The position numbers and the translations under genes were made by a program. This document shows positions 22,200 through 34,090 of a stretch of 64,000 bases of DNA, in pieces. Position 1 is the first letter of the stretch. Each line of letters opens with the position of its first letter. The stretch lies in the NCBI GenBank assembly GCA_014529385.2, contig CM043969.1:19673946-19737945 (forward strand), given 5' to 3'. The notes under the pieces are model-generated. The model worked only from the letters and a program-made list of their open reading frames with translations. It had not been told where the DNA came from and did no database searches. The DNA comes from Adiantum capillus-veneris (Eukaryota > Streptophyta > Polypodiopsida > Polypodiales > Pteridaceae).

Positions 22200-23736
22200 A
22201 ACCCTAAGCATATAAGTGAAATGTAGGTCATGGGAAAAGGGAAGAGATCATTTTGTGAGGATAACCTAAAGTAAAGAGGGAGAAGGAGTCTATGGAGGCA
22301 GAAGCTTGGAACCCCATGTACTTGATTCAAAAGTCGATTAATGCATGCTATGAAGTTAAGTCATCTTGCTTCTCTCTTGTTTTTCAATAAGTTGTGTATT
22401 AATGCTTCAATGTGTGTACGTAAGAGCTAATTGCTCTCTAAACTCTTGGCTGCCTATTATGTGTTTGATTATAAAGTTGTGTGCATGATTAGAATAGTGT
22501 GTAAAGTAAAACATGCATATTTCACTCTAATTAGAACCCCTGATAAGAGGCATGAACATCACTCTTTTGAAAGAAATTTCATGTAGAATTGATTGATTTG
22601 AGTGTATAATTAGGGGATTTTCACTAGTTATCCTCTCTAATTACTTACAAATCACAAGTTCTTTTAATGTTACACATAGATAAATCTTTGAATAGATGTA
22701 TGATATTCAATCTTATGGCTGAAATTTTGTTGAAATTGAAGCTACACATGATATTTGGTGATAAGCTTTTGCGGGTCAAAATAGTTTTGGAGTGCAATTT
22801 GTGTGCATGCGTGCGTGCACGGGTGCACACACACACACACACACACATACCTTGACACCAATGGAAGCGTCAATTGGATTGAAAAATCAACAAAACTTTT
22901 GGTGCAAATGTGAGTACCTTAACTCACTCATTTTATAATTCATGTTAAGATTTTGATTGGCAATAAAGTGCACAAGATTTGATGCAATTTTAGGTGCATT
23001 AGTGTATGCATGTGTCTAAATAATGTGCACACATTTGGCTGCAACTGTATGGCAATTTTGGTACCAATGGATTGATGTAAAGCAATTTGATGCTCATGAT
23101 TGTTGATTTTCTTATGGTTCATGGTTTTGAGCATTCAATTTGCATCAAAATGCATTCAAAATTGTGCTAAAATTGTATGTGTGTTTGTGTGGAGCATTTG
23201 TTATGAACTTATGATTTTCCACTAAATTTTAGGCTATTTTTATAAAATTTTGAACAATTTTTAATATCTCAGACAATTCTTTATCTTTTGATTTTTTTAT
23301 ATTTTGAAAAAAAATCAAAATAATCAAAAACTATACAACCCTCACATCCACCCAAATCTCTTTCCCATCCTTTTGGTTTTTTTTTGCTTTTTCAAATTTC
23401 TTGCAATTTTTTTTTATTTTTCTTGATTATTTTTGTTTTTGTATATAAAATTATCAAAAACATTCTTTTTTTGTTTTATTTATTAAAACTAAATAAAAAT
23501 TTTCCCTCCTAAAAATACTTTTTACAAATTAAAAAACAAAAACAAAACAAAACAATGAAATTTAAGGATTAAACAAAACAAAACAAATAAGAAAAAGACA
23601 AAAAAAATATTTTTTGAAACATAACAAAAATACACAAAAAAAATACACGCTCATTACCAAACATATACCCGTCCCTGTAGACTCACACATACACATACAC
23701 AACAGCACGCATACACACACTCTAACAAACACACAT

Positions 23737-23738
<2 letters not shown>
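22200..23738. other. AT-rich gene-free stretch
   Basis: No gene seen. It holds a short (AC)n run at about 22829-22848 and strongly A/T-rich homopolymer-like DNA at 23220-23640. Confidence 0.5.

Positions 23739-23800
<62 letters not shown>
23739..23800. repeat. (CT)n microsatellite
   Basis: About 31 CT units directly upstream of the LINE relic. Confidence 0.97.
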
Positions 23801-23801
<1 letters not shown>

Positions 23802-23820
23802 ACAAACGTTACTTGACTTT

Positions 23821-24812
23821 ATGCAAGAAAAAGGCATTGCAGAGGTCACTATTTGCAATGTGGTAATCATGCTTTTGTTGTATGCGGATGATGTAGTGCT
23901 TCTAGAAGCCATGCATTTGTACAACAATGAGACACTTGAAGTTGTTGAGAGCTTTAAGTACCTTGGCCTTGAGGTTCCATCCAATCACAAGTGGCATGAA
24001 TGTGCTATGCGTTTTTTGGAAGCGGGAAAGAGAGCATATTATGCATTTGAGAACATGTGTAATGCGGGAAACATCAAGTGTTGGGTTCTCAAGAAGTATC
24101 TTTTTGATGCATTGGTGAACCGGTTCTTCATTATGGAGTTGACGTGTGGGGCGGGAGCATCTCAAAGTCTACTTGGAAAGAGTTTGAAAATGTCCAAAAG
24201 TGTTTTCTTACAAACTTTCTCACAGCTAAGACACAAACACCATATATGCTCCTACTTCTTGAGTTGGGATCTCTTCCAATTGAGGTTAAGGGCATGGAAA
24301 GGGTTGTGGAGTACATGATAAAGATGTGTCAAATCCCCTCACATCGACTTTCTACAATTGCATGAGAAGCAAGCAAAAAAGTTCAAAAGATGCATAAAAG
24401 CAAGATCTTGAGCATAGGATGGATGCAAGACATAAAGAAGTGGTTTGGGAGATGGGGTGCCTTACACTTGCTACATGATGCTTCAATTGACTCCCAAGTG
24501 AATGAAGCTTTTCTACAACGTCAATGTATTATGGCTTGGGAGAAATCCAATGGGTCACGCTTTGTACATTACACTACCCATATTGCCCCCAACTACAAAA
24601 CCATGTCCTTCGCTGCTGAAAGAGGAAATTGTACTCACACTTACATGCTTGAGCATATCCCCTTGTCGGGGATATGCACTATCACGGCCATTCGGCTTAG
24701 CTCCCATTCCCTTCGATGTGAGACATGGCGTTGGGGAAATGGAGAAGAGTCACATCGACGTGCACATTATGCTCACTGCAAGTTCGAGAGTTTGAGTACC
24801 ACAGACTATTAG
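23821..24812 (+). mobile_element. LINE (non-LTR retrotransposon) 3' fragment
   Basis: The frame from 23821 carries the RT catalytic block LLLYADDVVLL, then jumps within a few residues to VESFKYLGLEVPSNHKWHEC. In full-length relatives about 60 residues of RT palm and thumb lie between, so there is an internal deletion near 23910. A frameshift near 24130 moves reading to WGGSISKSTWKEFENVQKCF and ELGSLPIEVKGMERVVEYMI. A TGA at 24363 is followed in the same frame by RWGALHLLHD and HIAPNYKTMSFAAERG, ending ETWRWGNGEESHRR. 5' truncation is typical of LINE insertion; no clear poly(A) tail is seen. Confidence 0.8.
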
Positions 24813-26326
24813 AGTGCTCATCTTTTGGTCACATCCAAACTTGCTTCTCTCACATTTTCAGCCATGACTTTCTCTCCCATCCATAGTGTGGGCTCTCCAT
24901 TGCGACTCTCATCACCACAATTTTGGAGCATCGAGAGTCACTCATCAGCCATACACATACTGCATCACATGTAACTTTGGTCCCATAGGTCATATTTGAC
25001 CTCCGAGGACAATAATAAAATCTCTCTCTCACTCTCTCTCCCTCTCTCTCTCTTCCATAGAGGATCTCTCCCCTCTTTCCTCGTAGCCTTCTGTTGTCTG
25101 CTAGCCCACACCTCTCTCCATTCATTCCACCCTTTTACATGCCACCATGTATTAACTTTTTAAGAAGTTTTCTTTTTATGGATTTTTGTTTAATTTACTT
25201 GTATTCATTTCATTCATTTAGCATTTCATTTTCTACACCAAGAACTCAACTAGTCCTCCCACATTAGGTGGTCAGACACTACCTTGACAACTACACACGA
25301 CACCTCCTCCCTTAGAGAGAAAAAACATGGACATCTTTTTTACATTGGGGAAAGAATGATGGGACCAACTCCAACACCTTATATGGGGGAGCAATCATAC
25401 AATGATTCAAGGCTCACGCTGGACTAGAGGGACATGACGACACAAGAGAAGAAAAAACGCCATCATATTAAGCGTTCCCAATGCATGGAACTCATAGATC
25501 GCGCTTATGCAAGCATTAGGTTTCTATCCCAATGTAATGGAAAAAACATAATGGACAAGATGAGGAAGAATTAAATGAGGAGTAGGTGTGATATTTTTGC
25601 GACATATATCCCTCCCCATAGGAGCTTCGGTGTAGTGGTTTTTCAATAGAGCAAAAGCTAGGGCTAGATAAGAGAGACCTAAGAAGAAATCCTAAATTGA
25701 ATGAAGTGACCAAAAAATAAGGGATCATCAAGCTTCGTAGATGCTTCAGCATCATTCACTTTGCAAAAAAGGCACCTTTGCAATCATGTTGGAGCTATTC
25801 TTGCTTCTTCAAATCTATTGTAAATTTTGTAGCTAAGGACACCATCATCTTGGTTCAGCTGAATGTGTTTGCACTTGAAGCAATAGGGTTGAACAAGTTG
25901 AAAAATCATCTTGTGAATCTTAAGACATGGTAATGATGATAATTTAATTACAAAATACAAACAAATATATTAATACACATGATTTCAATCTCATGCAAGC
26001 ACCAACAATCTTTCATAGTATGCAATGCACTCTCTATCTGGACATTAACCATGAAACAAAACTATGAACTCTTCAATGCAATTATACACTCGAAGGTTTG
26101 TGCACTTTTGTTGCACATATTGGAGGTTGCGAACTTGCCAAACATTGTGTGCGAGTCTCAAAATGTTGCAAGCACACAACTAGACTATTCTAGTAAGCTC
26201 AAAGGGGCAATGGTGTGTCACTCACCTCTCAATGCTTGCCGTCGTGAAGGATTCCTGCCGCGAAGAAGAAGGAGCCGCCATCGCCTCCATGCTCAACCGC
26301 CTTGCCGCCACGGATGTTGTCGCAAT

Positions 26327-26420
<94 letters not shown>

Positions 26421-27149
26421 GCATACACACACACACACACACTCGTGAGTCCATGATGGAGAAGAAGGTAGAGGTAGAGCAAGAGCACTTCTTTAGCATG
26501 CACCTCAAAGAATGAGGATTTTAGGTCAAAATGGACCTTTTATATAAATTTAACCCATTTACACATGGGCGCCCACAGTGGCCGATCATAGTAAAAATCA
26601 TGTAAAAATGGGATAAGTGGTGCACCTCTCATCGACAATCACCTATGCACCTATAGAACCAACAAGCCCAGTCCATGACTCAAATAAACCGATAAGGCAT
26701 CCGTCAAAGGTGATAGGGTGTCCATAAGTGGTTAACATGCACCCCTTCCTGATGTAGATTCCGTCCTCAAAAGCTAGTGAGATGAAGCCTATTCATCAAG
26801 GTGGAAGAGCATATGAGATTGAATGTCTTTAGCTTTCTTCAAACATTACAAAATCAACCAAAAATGACACAATAATTGCATTCTTGTATATAATTAAAAA
26901 GCATATGCAATGAATGGGCACACAGATTGATTGGTAACAGAATATTAAACATAATCAAACGCATAAGTACTTGTAAAGGTCAAAAAATAAACAAGTCTAA
27001 GGTCGTTAATTTAAGGATCAAGAGGCACTAGAGGTCAACTATTAATACCATGGGCAAGCTTCTCAATTCTCTCTGGTCAATTGAAGTGTTTAATCGCGAG
27101 AGCAAAGTATTTCATGTTCGAGGGTTGACTAGAGGCTATACCTAGAAGA
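24813..27149. other. Gene-free stretch
   Basis: No gene I can support. A short GC-richer island at 26226-26325 is open in one frame (SCREEEGAAIASMLNRLAAT) directly before the CT/CA repeats, and could be a scrap of exon; support is weak. Confidence 0.45.
26328..26442. repeat. Compound (CT)n-(CA)n microsatellite
   Basis: About 27 CT units switch directly into about 19 CA units at 26382, followed after a short break by about nine more CA units. Confidence 0.96.
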
Positions 27150-27342
27150 TATTGGGGTAAAGCCCCATGTGGCTGGTTAGGCCAAGTGCCCGCCCACTAT
27201 ACTTATTCATTATGTACATAATAGAATAAAGGGGGCTCACATGTAGAGAGTGAGTTTTAGCCCCTACAAACACAAGGTCTCCTCTTCTCCTCTCTTCTCC
27301 ATTGATGCACACACTCACACACGCTCTTGCTCGCGCACTTCA
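27150..27342 (+). repeat. Copia-2 5' LTR
   Basis: Begins TATTGGGGTAAAGCCCCATG (the right copy begins TGTTGGGG) and ends CGCACTTCA just before the primer site. Pyrimidine-rich near its end. Confidence 0.9.
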
Positions 27343-27344
27343 AC

Positions 27345-27357
27345 TGGTATCAGAGCT
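27345..27357 (+). promoter_or_regulatory. Copia-2 primer binding site
   Basis: TGGTATCAGAGCT, complementary to the 3' end of initiator tRNA-Met, two bases after the LTR end. Minus-strand synthesis primes here. Confidence 0.9.
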
Positions 27358-27426
27358 CAGGGATTGGGAGCACCATTGGAGCTCAGCGGGGAAGCAGGCA
27401 GAGAAGCAGCAAAAATTGAAGCACAT

Positions 27427-27725
27427 TTTTTGCAGATCTGTTTTGGCCTACCAAAATGTTTTCATTCAAGCCGATTCCAAAATTTCCTGACCAGTTTTTC
27501 GTCCTCTTCAACTTTGCAGAAGAAAGTTTTCTCAAAATCTTTACCAATTTTGAGATACGTCACTCAGACTGCATGCACGATACACAGGTGCGGATTTTAC
27601 AGATCTGTTTTGACCTGTATAAACAACACATTTCAGGTCCATTCTCACGTAGCCCAACCGCTTTCACCTGGTCTACAACTTTGTAGAAAGAAGTTTCTGC
27701 AAATTCTGAGCGATTTGGAAGATAT
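27427..27725 (+). repeat. Diverged tandem duplication in Copia-2 leader
   Basis: Two ~130-base copies about 168 bases apart share GCAGATCTGTTTTG, CAACTTTG-AGAA and TTTTGAGATA-type blocks (about 27427-27565 and 27596-27725). Copia-1 also has a duplicated leader, though of unrelated sequence. Confidence 0.5.
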
Positions 27726-28894
27726 GAGCTGACAGGCTGAAGGGTATTCAAAGGTTGAAGATTATGTATGCATATTGTGGTGATTTGCTACATTCGGAGA
27801 GCTCGGATTGAGCTTTTGTTGTTCTCTTGTTTTGCGCATTGATGTTTTTATCTCAGTGAAGAGAGTGGGTGTTGGTATTTTCAACACATTTATGCGCACA
27901 CATTGAGAACGCTTTGTGGATGTATGCATTCTTGTGGACTCTCAGGTTCGAGAGTGGCTTCATCATCACAGGTTATGTGCATTGACTTATGCGATTGAGC
28001 AGATTTTGGAAAGTGTGGTGCATAGATTTGTAGAGAGATTTGCAAGCATTTATAGCATGATTGTGAGCTGAATTTTTAGCTAATTTGGATGCTCTTTGAT
28101 ACACATTTGGTACATGGTTGATGCTCGTTTATATTGCCATGTGGATGCACATGATGTGCGTTTTTTGGCGGATGGTGTTCTTTGCCTTGCAATGGTATAT
28201 GTGGGCTGATTTTCAGCTATTTTGAGCATCAATTTGTGTCACAATTTGGTTGGTTTGCATCCAAGTTTATGTTAGTGTATGCTTCGCTTGTAGAGTGAGA
28301 TTGATGCACTTTGTGTTTCGGATTACAGGATTGTTTTCCAAGTTTAAGGAGTTGAGACTTTGGGGCAGCTTATGTATACTTGAGTGCGGATTTTGCGCAT
28401 GATTTGCTCATGGTTTTGAGCATGTTTATGGCATGTATGGTTATTATGGTTAGATAGCTAAATACTGCCGAAACTCTGCCAGATTTTTCTTGTGAGTTCA
28501 TTTGTTTATGCGCATGGTTTGCAATCGTGTTTTGATTGCATTTGGCGCTCAGTGGTTGCTTTGCCATAGTGTTTTGGCATCACATTGTGAGAGTGTTTGC
28601 TCACCGGATTATGTCATTTGACATACATGTGGTAATCTCTCAGGAGGGAGATTGTTGATGATAGTTTCATCGATTACCACATAGTGCTCTTGGATTAGAG
28701 CGGGTGTTTTGGCATCATTTGAGCGGTTTTGCTCACTTGTTTCGTTACATTGATCGCCATATTTGCTGATACTTCTCTTAGACAGCTTATGCCAGCTTAT
28801 GTGGTATTTTGACAATACTTGGTGTATGAGTTAGCCAGGCTTTGGCTATTGTCAGTTGATCGATTTGTGCTTGGTCTTGTCACAGGTTATCGCC

Positions 28895-30505
28895 ATGGAT
28901 TTGGCATGTACATCATTGTGAGGGTTTGTGCTTTTCCATACAAAGTTTGATGGTTCAAACTTTGAACATTGGAAAGCAGGTATGCATGATGCATTGACTC
29001 AGTTGGGCCAAGTGTTTCCACTACAGGGCATGGATGCTAGTCCAGAGTCTATGACTGACGATGAGTGGGAGGACTTGGATGAGCTTGCATGTTCGACGAT
29101 CATGTGACACCTTGGTGAGTCTGTCTATCGCATTGGTTTGGATGCACATACAACTAGAGAGTTATAGCAAAGATTGTGCAATGCTTTTGGCACAAATGAG
29201 TCTAGAGAGATGCCTACAGTCAAAGGATGATCTTGCAGACACAGAGATGTTGTGTGTTGGCATTGTGGTCATACAGGGCATGTACGTAGGCGTTGTTTTC
29301 GACAGATGAGACAGCGCAGGAGACAACACAAGAGGGATGCTATAACTTTGGATGATGTGGGAGCAGATGTAGCGTATGTGGCTACGCATGACGGAGATGT
29401 CGACTTTGCTTCCATGTTTACTCTTGACTTTCTTATGTCGGTTCTTGACGACACATTACCTTCGCATTGGATACTAGATGTGAGTGCTAGGTTTCACGTC
29501 ACGCGAAGTCGTGAGTGGTTTAGCACATATGCTAGTGGTATGCTTGGACGTGTGTGTCTAACTGATGGTTCAGTGCATGACATAGTTGGTGCAGGAGATG
29601 TCAAACTATCATTGCCGAGTGGTGCATCATATGTGTTGCGAGATGTACGACATGTGCCAGGTTTGACGCAGAGCTTGATCTCTGTGAGTCACTTACGAGA
29701 CAGTGGATGCCAGGTAGTGCTGGATGAGCACAGTTTCCGATTGCATCGTGGACAGCTAGTCATAGCTAGAGGTGCTAGTGTTGGCACGATGCATGAGATG
29801 CGAGTACGTCATGTGCAAGACGGCACAGTCTTCGTGAGTACGCAGCCATGCAGAGAGATGAGGCATGTCTCCTTTGCAGATAGGTTGCATGATGCTCTAG
29901 TTTGTGAGCATGTTGAGCCAGTTGTGCAGATAGTTGTGCAACAAGGCATGTTATTTGTGGATACGATGACGGATATGAATGGCTTGAGTGCTGAGGATTC
30001 AGTCGTGATTTAGTCATTCATGGATATTCTTAGGCCAGAGGCTGATGTATGTGAGTTAGAGCTAGGTGTTGCTCTTACCACACAGGGTTCAGGACAGACA
30101 GATGCTCTTGGTGCGCATGGGACATGCGATGGACACGAGGATGGATTCCAGGGATCGGAGTTCGAGTGTCAGGGTGATTTCCATGAGTGGAGTTCTGAGC
30201 CGGATTTGACTGAGATGGTCAGATTGGCAGATATTGCTAGGATGGCATCAGCATTTGGGAGTCTCATGTACGAGATACTCATCTCGAGACCCGACATTGC
30301 ATTTACAGTAGGTGCATTTGCAGTGGGAGCAGTTATTTGTGCAATGACTTACGTTGGCCTTGAGCATAGGGGTACTTTGCAACGTATGGTGAGATACCTG
30401 CAGGATGTGTGCGGCTTTGGTGAGGAGTATGGTGTCGATTGCTCTATACTTCCTCTACAATTAGAGCTAGATGCACACAGATTCAGTGAGCCAGTGGGCG
30501 TTGGC
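28895..30505 (+). pseudogene. Copia-2 fused gag-protease-RNase H frame
   Basis: One reading frame runs from the ATG at 28895 to 30505, broken only by in-frame stops at about 28919, 29105, 29165, 29228 and 30011. Gag text is KFDGSNFEHWKAGMHDAL and RIGLDAHTTREL. The zinc knuckle CWHCGHTGHVRRRC starts near 29255, with the second half of gag missing before it. The protease motif reads ILDVSARFHVT where ILDSGASFHVT is usual, so the active-site S-G is lost. After a Gly/Asp-rich stretch it passes to ASAFGSLMYEILISRPDIAF, TVGAF, the segment that follows RT in other copies. Integrase and RT palm are absent. Keeping one frame across the deletion suggests it once made a fusion protein. Confidence 0.85.
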
Positions 30506-30580
30506 TGAGGTCATACTAGTGATGGCCTTGTACAGGTTTTGTACGGTTTTCTTTTCTCTCTCACGACCACATTGGCCTTT

Positions 30581-30591
30581 ACGTGGGAGGT
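30581..30591 (+). promoter_or_regulatory. Copia-2 polypurine tract
   Basis: ACGTGGGAGGT directly before the right LTR, matching the Copia-1 site. Confidence 0.8.
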
Positions 30592-30771
30592 TGTTGGGGT
30601 AAAGCTCCATGTGGCCAGTTAGGCCAGGTGCCCACCCACTATACTTATTGATTATGTACATAATAGAATAAGGGGGCTCACATGTAGAGAGTGAGTTTTA
30701 GCCCCTGCAAACACAAGGTCTCCTCTTCTCCTCTCTCCTTCATCGCTGCACACACTCGCTCACGCGCTTCA
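30592..30771 (+). repeat. Copia-2 3' LTR
   Basis: Begins TGTTGGGGTAAAGCTCC and ends GCGCTTCA. It shares the internal block CCACTATACTTATT with the left copy and the same end pattern. Confidence 0.92.
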
Positions 30772-31459
30772 TAAGATCTTCTAGTTAAGCTATGATAAAA
30801 AGAATTGCATATGAAATCATCACCTAAATATTATTCCCTTTGTTTGACCTCCCAATGTGTTTTCCTCATTAATTCAATTTTTGACGTGTGTGATTATTTT
30901 GTATGCCTTGGGCTTTTTGCTTTTCAAGGAAAAGTGCCCACACTGGGAACCTCTAGGGCTCTAGTACCATAGTCAATACATGTGAGTGAAGTACCAAATC
31001 AAGATTTTACATTCTTGGCACTTTTGTTTTTATTTCTTGGTTTTTTTTTCACTGCATTTCAATTTTTTAACTTTGGGGGGTCATACTGACACTGTTACCC
31101 TCCCCGAGCTCATCACAATAGTAAACTCCCTTTATAATATTTAAACTAAGGGTCAAGAGGGATTAAGCCCACTAGAAAGCACTAGCACATTTGACACAAT
31201 GCTTCATAGTATCGGATGAAGAACCTAAGTAACCATTGACAATTAGGAAGGCATTTCCCATAGTATTAAGAGAAGATCTCTAATGTCTATTTTTGTGAAA
31301 CTAGTTCAGTCAGACTACTTGATTCATAAACCTAGAAAAGGGACTAAACATAAAATTATATTGAATCTATATTCAAGTATTTACAAGTTGAAAACCCTAA
31401 CATGATAGACAAATGGGGGTTAGAAGTAAACACTATAATCCCAGATATGTCAACATAAG
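30772..31459. other. Gene-free leader region before Gypsy-B
   Basis: No coding frame of note. A block GACGTGTGTGATTATTTTG near 30883 loosely resembles GACGTGTGATTTTTTG at 40405 beyond the other end of Gypsy-B, which could mark LTR remnants. The match is too weak to call. Confidence 0.35.
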
Positions 31460-33410
31460 AAGGACCACCAACTTTAGAATTCGAGGGATACGATCAAGTA
31501 GACTTGAAGCCTTTAAAACGGCTTAGTATGGATACTCCTAGGATCGGAGTCTATTGTTGGGAAGATAGAAACATAAAAGATCTTTTGTGGACTTCTCATG
31601 CCAAACCAGGATAATTAACGGCCATAAAGATAATCTATATCTTCAAGATTAAAGATAAGGGATCAGCAGACCTACCAACCTACCTATTTATGGATTATTA
31701 TAACAATAACTTTGTTATGATGACTCCTGAGGAGGTAGAAGAAACCAAATACCAAGGGTATTCCATACGGGATTGGATATTGGGGCAAGGACCAGAAATA
31801 ATTCCAAGAGATGAACACCTTGAGAGATCATCTGAGAATAATGTGAAGAAACCAGAAACCACCTCATCACGTAGAAAACCGGATGACACTAAGGCCAGTC
31901 CAGGGCTACATGAGTCACTATTTCCAACAAACTGGTTTGAAGGACTTGGAACGGGACCAACTCCCAGAAGACCTGGAGTTGAACCAAACAGACGTGTCAG
32001 AACAGCTAATTTTCAAAAATGGGTCAAAAAATATAGTGGATCGGGGGATCCATATGACCACTTAGCAAGATTTAAGCAAGTGCTAAGAGCAGAGCGTATA
32101 TTCGATTTCCATACTCAATTCAAGGGGTTTGGAATGACATTATAAGGAAAATCTTTGACATGGTTCAAAAACATTCCACCAAGGTTGATCATGGACTTGA
32201 ACACATTAGCTCAAGGATTTGTAGCTGCTTGTTTCAAAACGAGAATTAAACATAATACGGTAGCTCAAATCTACAACTTTAAACAAAACGTGGTGTGTCT
32301 GTTAGGGATTGTGCAACTCGAATGAAACAATACATTGCCATATGCCCAGAGATGGAGATACCTGCAGAAGAATGACTTGTATCTTTGTTTTTGGAAGGAC
32401 TGCTAAACAAAGAACTTCATGCTATACTCTATAGTAAAAAGCATACAACCCTAGAAGCGTGTGTGTCTGATGCGATTGACCTAGGAGACAATTGCAAGAT
32501 CTTCAACAAAGAAGATCTCCCTAAGGATAATCAAAGCGAGAAAACAGCATCCACAAAACCAGCACAAGTGGAAACGGCTGCTGCGGCACCACTCTCAGCC
32601 ATAGAAGATATGCTAAAAAGGATGAACAATATGCAAAAAGCACCTATGAGAAACCGAGGACAAGGGATACCTCCACAAGGACAACCGATTAGGCCACAAA
32701 AATGGTGTGCAATCGAGGGTAAATGGACCAACCATGAGACCCACGAGTGCTACTTCATACCAAAGTATGATGGGAATGTTCAGTACGTGCCCATGAGGCC
32801 ACAAGGACAACCCATGTACATATATCAGCCTAATATGACCCAAGCTCAAAGACCACCAATGGATATGGAAAGACCTCAACCTGTGTTGGGACAAAAACCT
32901 TTGTATCCAGGACATAATGCAGTGCCTATAAAGTACATGCACGTTGAAGGAGTCATAGATGAACAAGCATTAGTGCCTGTTACACCCTATGAAGAGCCTA
33001 GTCCATCTACAATAGTGGTAGAAGGAGATTGATATAGTCCATATCCACCACCAATGGAAGAAACCATGAACTATGCTCCACCAGAGCTCGCACCAATGTA
33101 TTATGTAGCTAATCAAGGTGTCAGACCTCCCATGGGAAGACCCATGATGAAGCCTAGAATAGGAAATTGTCATAACTGTGGTGTTGATGACCATTAGAAG
33201 AACGAATGTCCAGAGCCTGACAAAAACCTCAAACCAATTGAAGCCTATTACATTCAATGTTGCAAAAAGGGAGGACACTTTCCAGAAGATTGTCCTAAGA
33301 ATCCTTTGAACAAGGAAAAAACTATCGTAAATGTAGTCCAAGTGATGCCTAGTAGCTCATCAGAGAGTGAACCGATTGTTCCACTCGAGGTAATCACTCG
33401 AGGTAATCAC
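31460..33410 (+). pseudogene. Gypsy-B gag with zinc knuckles
   Basis: A long gag in pieces. The frame with an ATG at 31690 (MDYYNNNFVMMTPEEVEETK) includes the capsid-like NFQKWVKKYSGSGDPYDHLA, RFKQVLRAE. After a stop at 32143 and a shift near 32290 come RDCATRMKQYIAICPEMEIP, then LVSLFLEGLLNKELHAILYS. A Pro/Gln/Met-rich region follows, including WCAIEGKWTNHETHECYF (32702). Two Cys/His blocks close it: CHNCGVDDH*KNECPE and CCKKGGHFPEDCPK (to about 33300). Gag forms the particle and binds RNA. Confidence 0.8.
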
Positions 33411-34050
33411 TAGAAAAAGAAACACAACTCCTCTGATGAATCGGAGAACACGAAAGTTTCTTCTCAAGGAATCAAAAGGAGAAAAAGCAAAAGATATGAA
33501 ATGAGAAAACAAAAACAACGGGTTGAAATCGAAGAGAATGAAAAAATGCTAGCCTAGGACAAGTTGAAAGAAACTAGCAGTGAATTCAAGGAAACAACCA
33601 TGAAATTTGGAGGATCCATTCTGGTTGATAAAATTTTTGAGCCTATTAATGCTGCCTTGGAAGCCTACCAAGCAGGACTTAAAGCAGGCCAAAACATGGA
33701 AAACAAGTGGAAAAACTATCCATCTACAGACATGGAAGCAGCGAAGCTAGAAGCTTATTAAAATTTGGTAAGAATCACGCAAGAAATGCTGGATAAACAA
33801 AAACCCAAGCTTGAAAGTATTGCAAAACCTGAAGAGCTTGCGGTAGAACGAACGAAAGCAAAATCCGATGTGGTGGCAGAACCCCACCTTGAAACAAATG
33901 AACCAAAGCTTATAGTGCCGAACAGCGAAGATGCCTTAGACGGAATTTCATTCGTAGAGGAAGACTGGTCAAGACACTTATGGGAAAAAGTGAGAGAGAT
34001 CAATGATGGGAGCTTAACTTTAAAGTCAACTCCTATAGAGGAAGTCTAGT
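33411..34050 (+). pseudogene. Gypsy-B gag-protease linker
   Basis: Charged, Lys/Glu-rich helical text in two frames (GGSILVDKIFEPINAALEAY and PEELAVERTKAKSDVVAEPH), broken by stops at about 33555, 33761 and 34049. Its last part (LKSTPIEEV) aligns with the start of the Gypsy-A relic. No domain recognised. Confidence 0.6.
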
Positions 34051-34090
34051 TGGATAACCTACTTTCTGATATGAACATGGATTTACAATC

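Larger units (their letters stand above)
27150..30771 (+). mobile_element. Copia-2, complete non-autonomous Copia element
   Basis: Both LTRs, primer site and polypurine tract are present. The left LTR is 27150-27342 and the right 30592-30771, clearly the same sequence with scattered differences and small indels. Flanks are GAAGA on the left and TAAGA on the right, four of five matching a target duplication. Inside are a long leader, a gag, a zinc knuckle, a degraded protease, and then directly the RT-connection/RNase H border text. Integrase and the RT core are missing, so it could move only with help from an autonomous relative. Confidence 0.9.

Noticed and set aside
25516-25755. 79-codon minus-strand frame
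   Set aside because: No domain, no partner frames and Ser/Leu-rich composition typical of chance frames.
26229-26325. GC-rich open stretch before the CT/CA repeat as a gene start
   Set aside because: Only about 30 codons with no homology recognised and no splice or promoter context.
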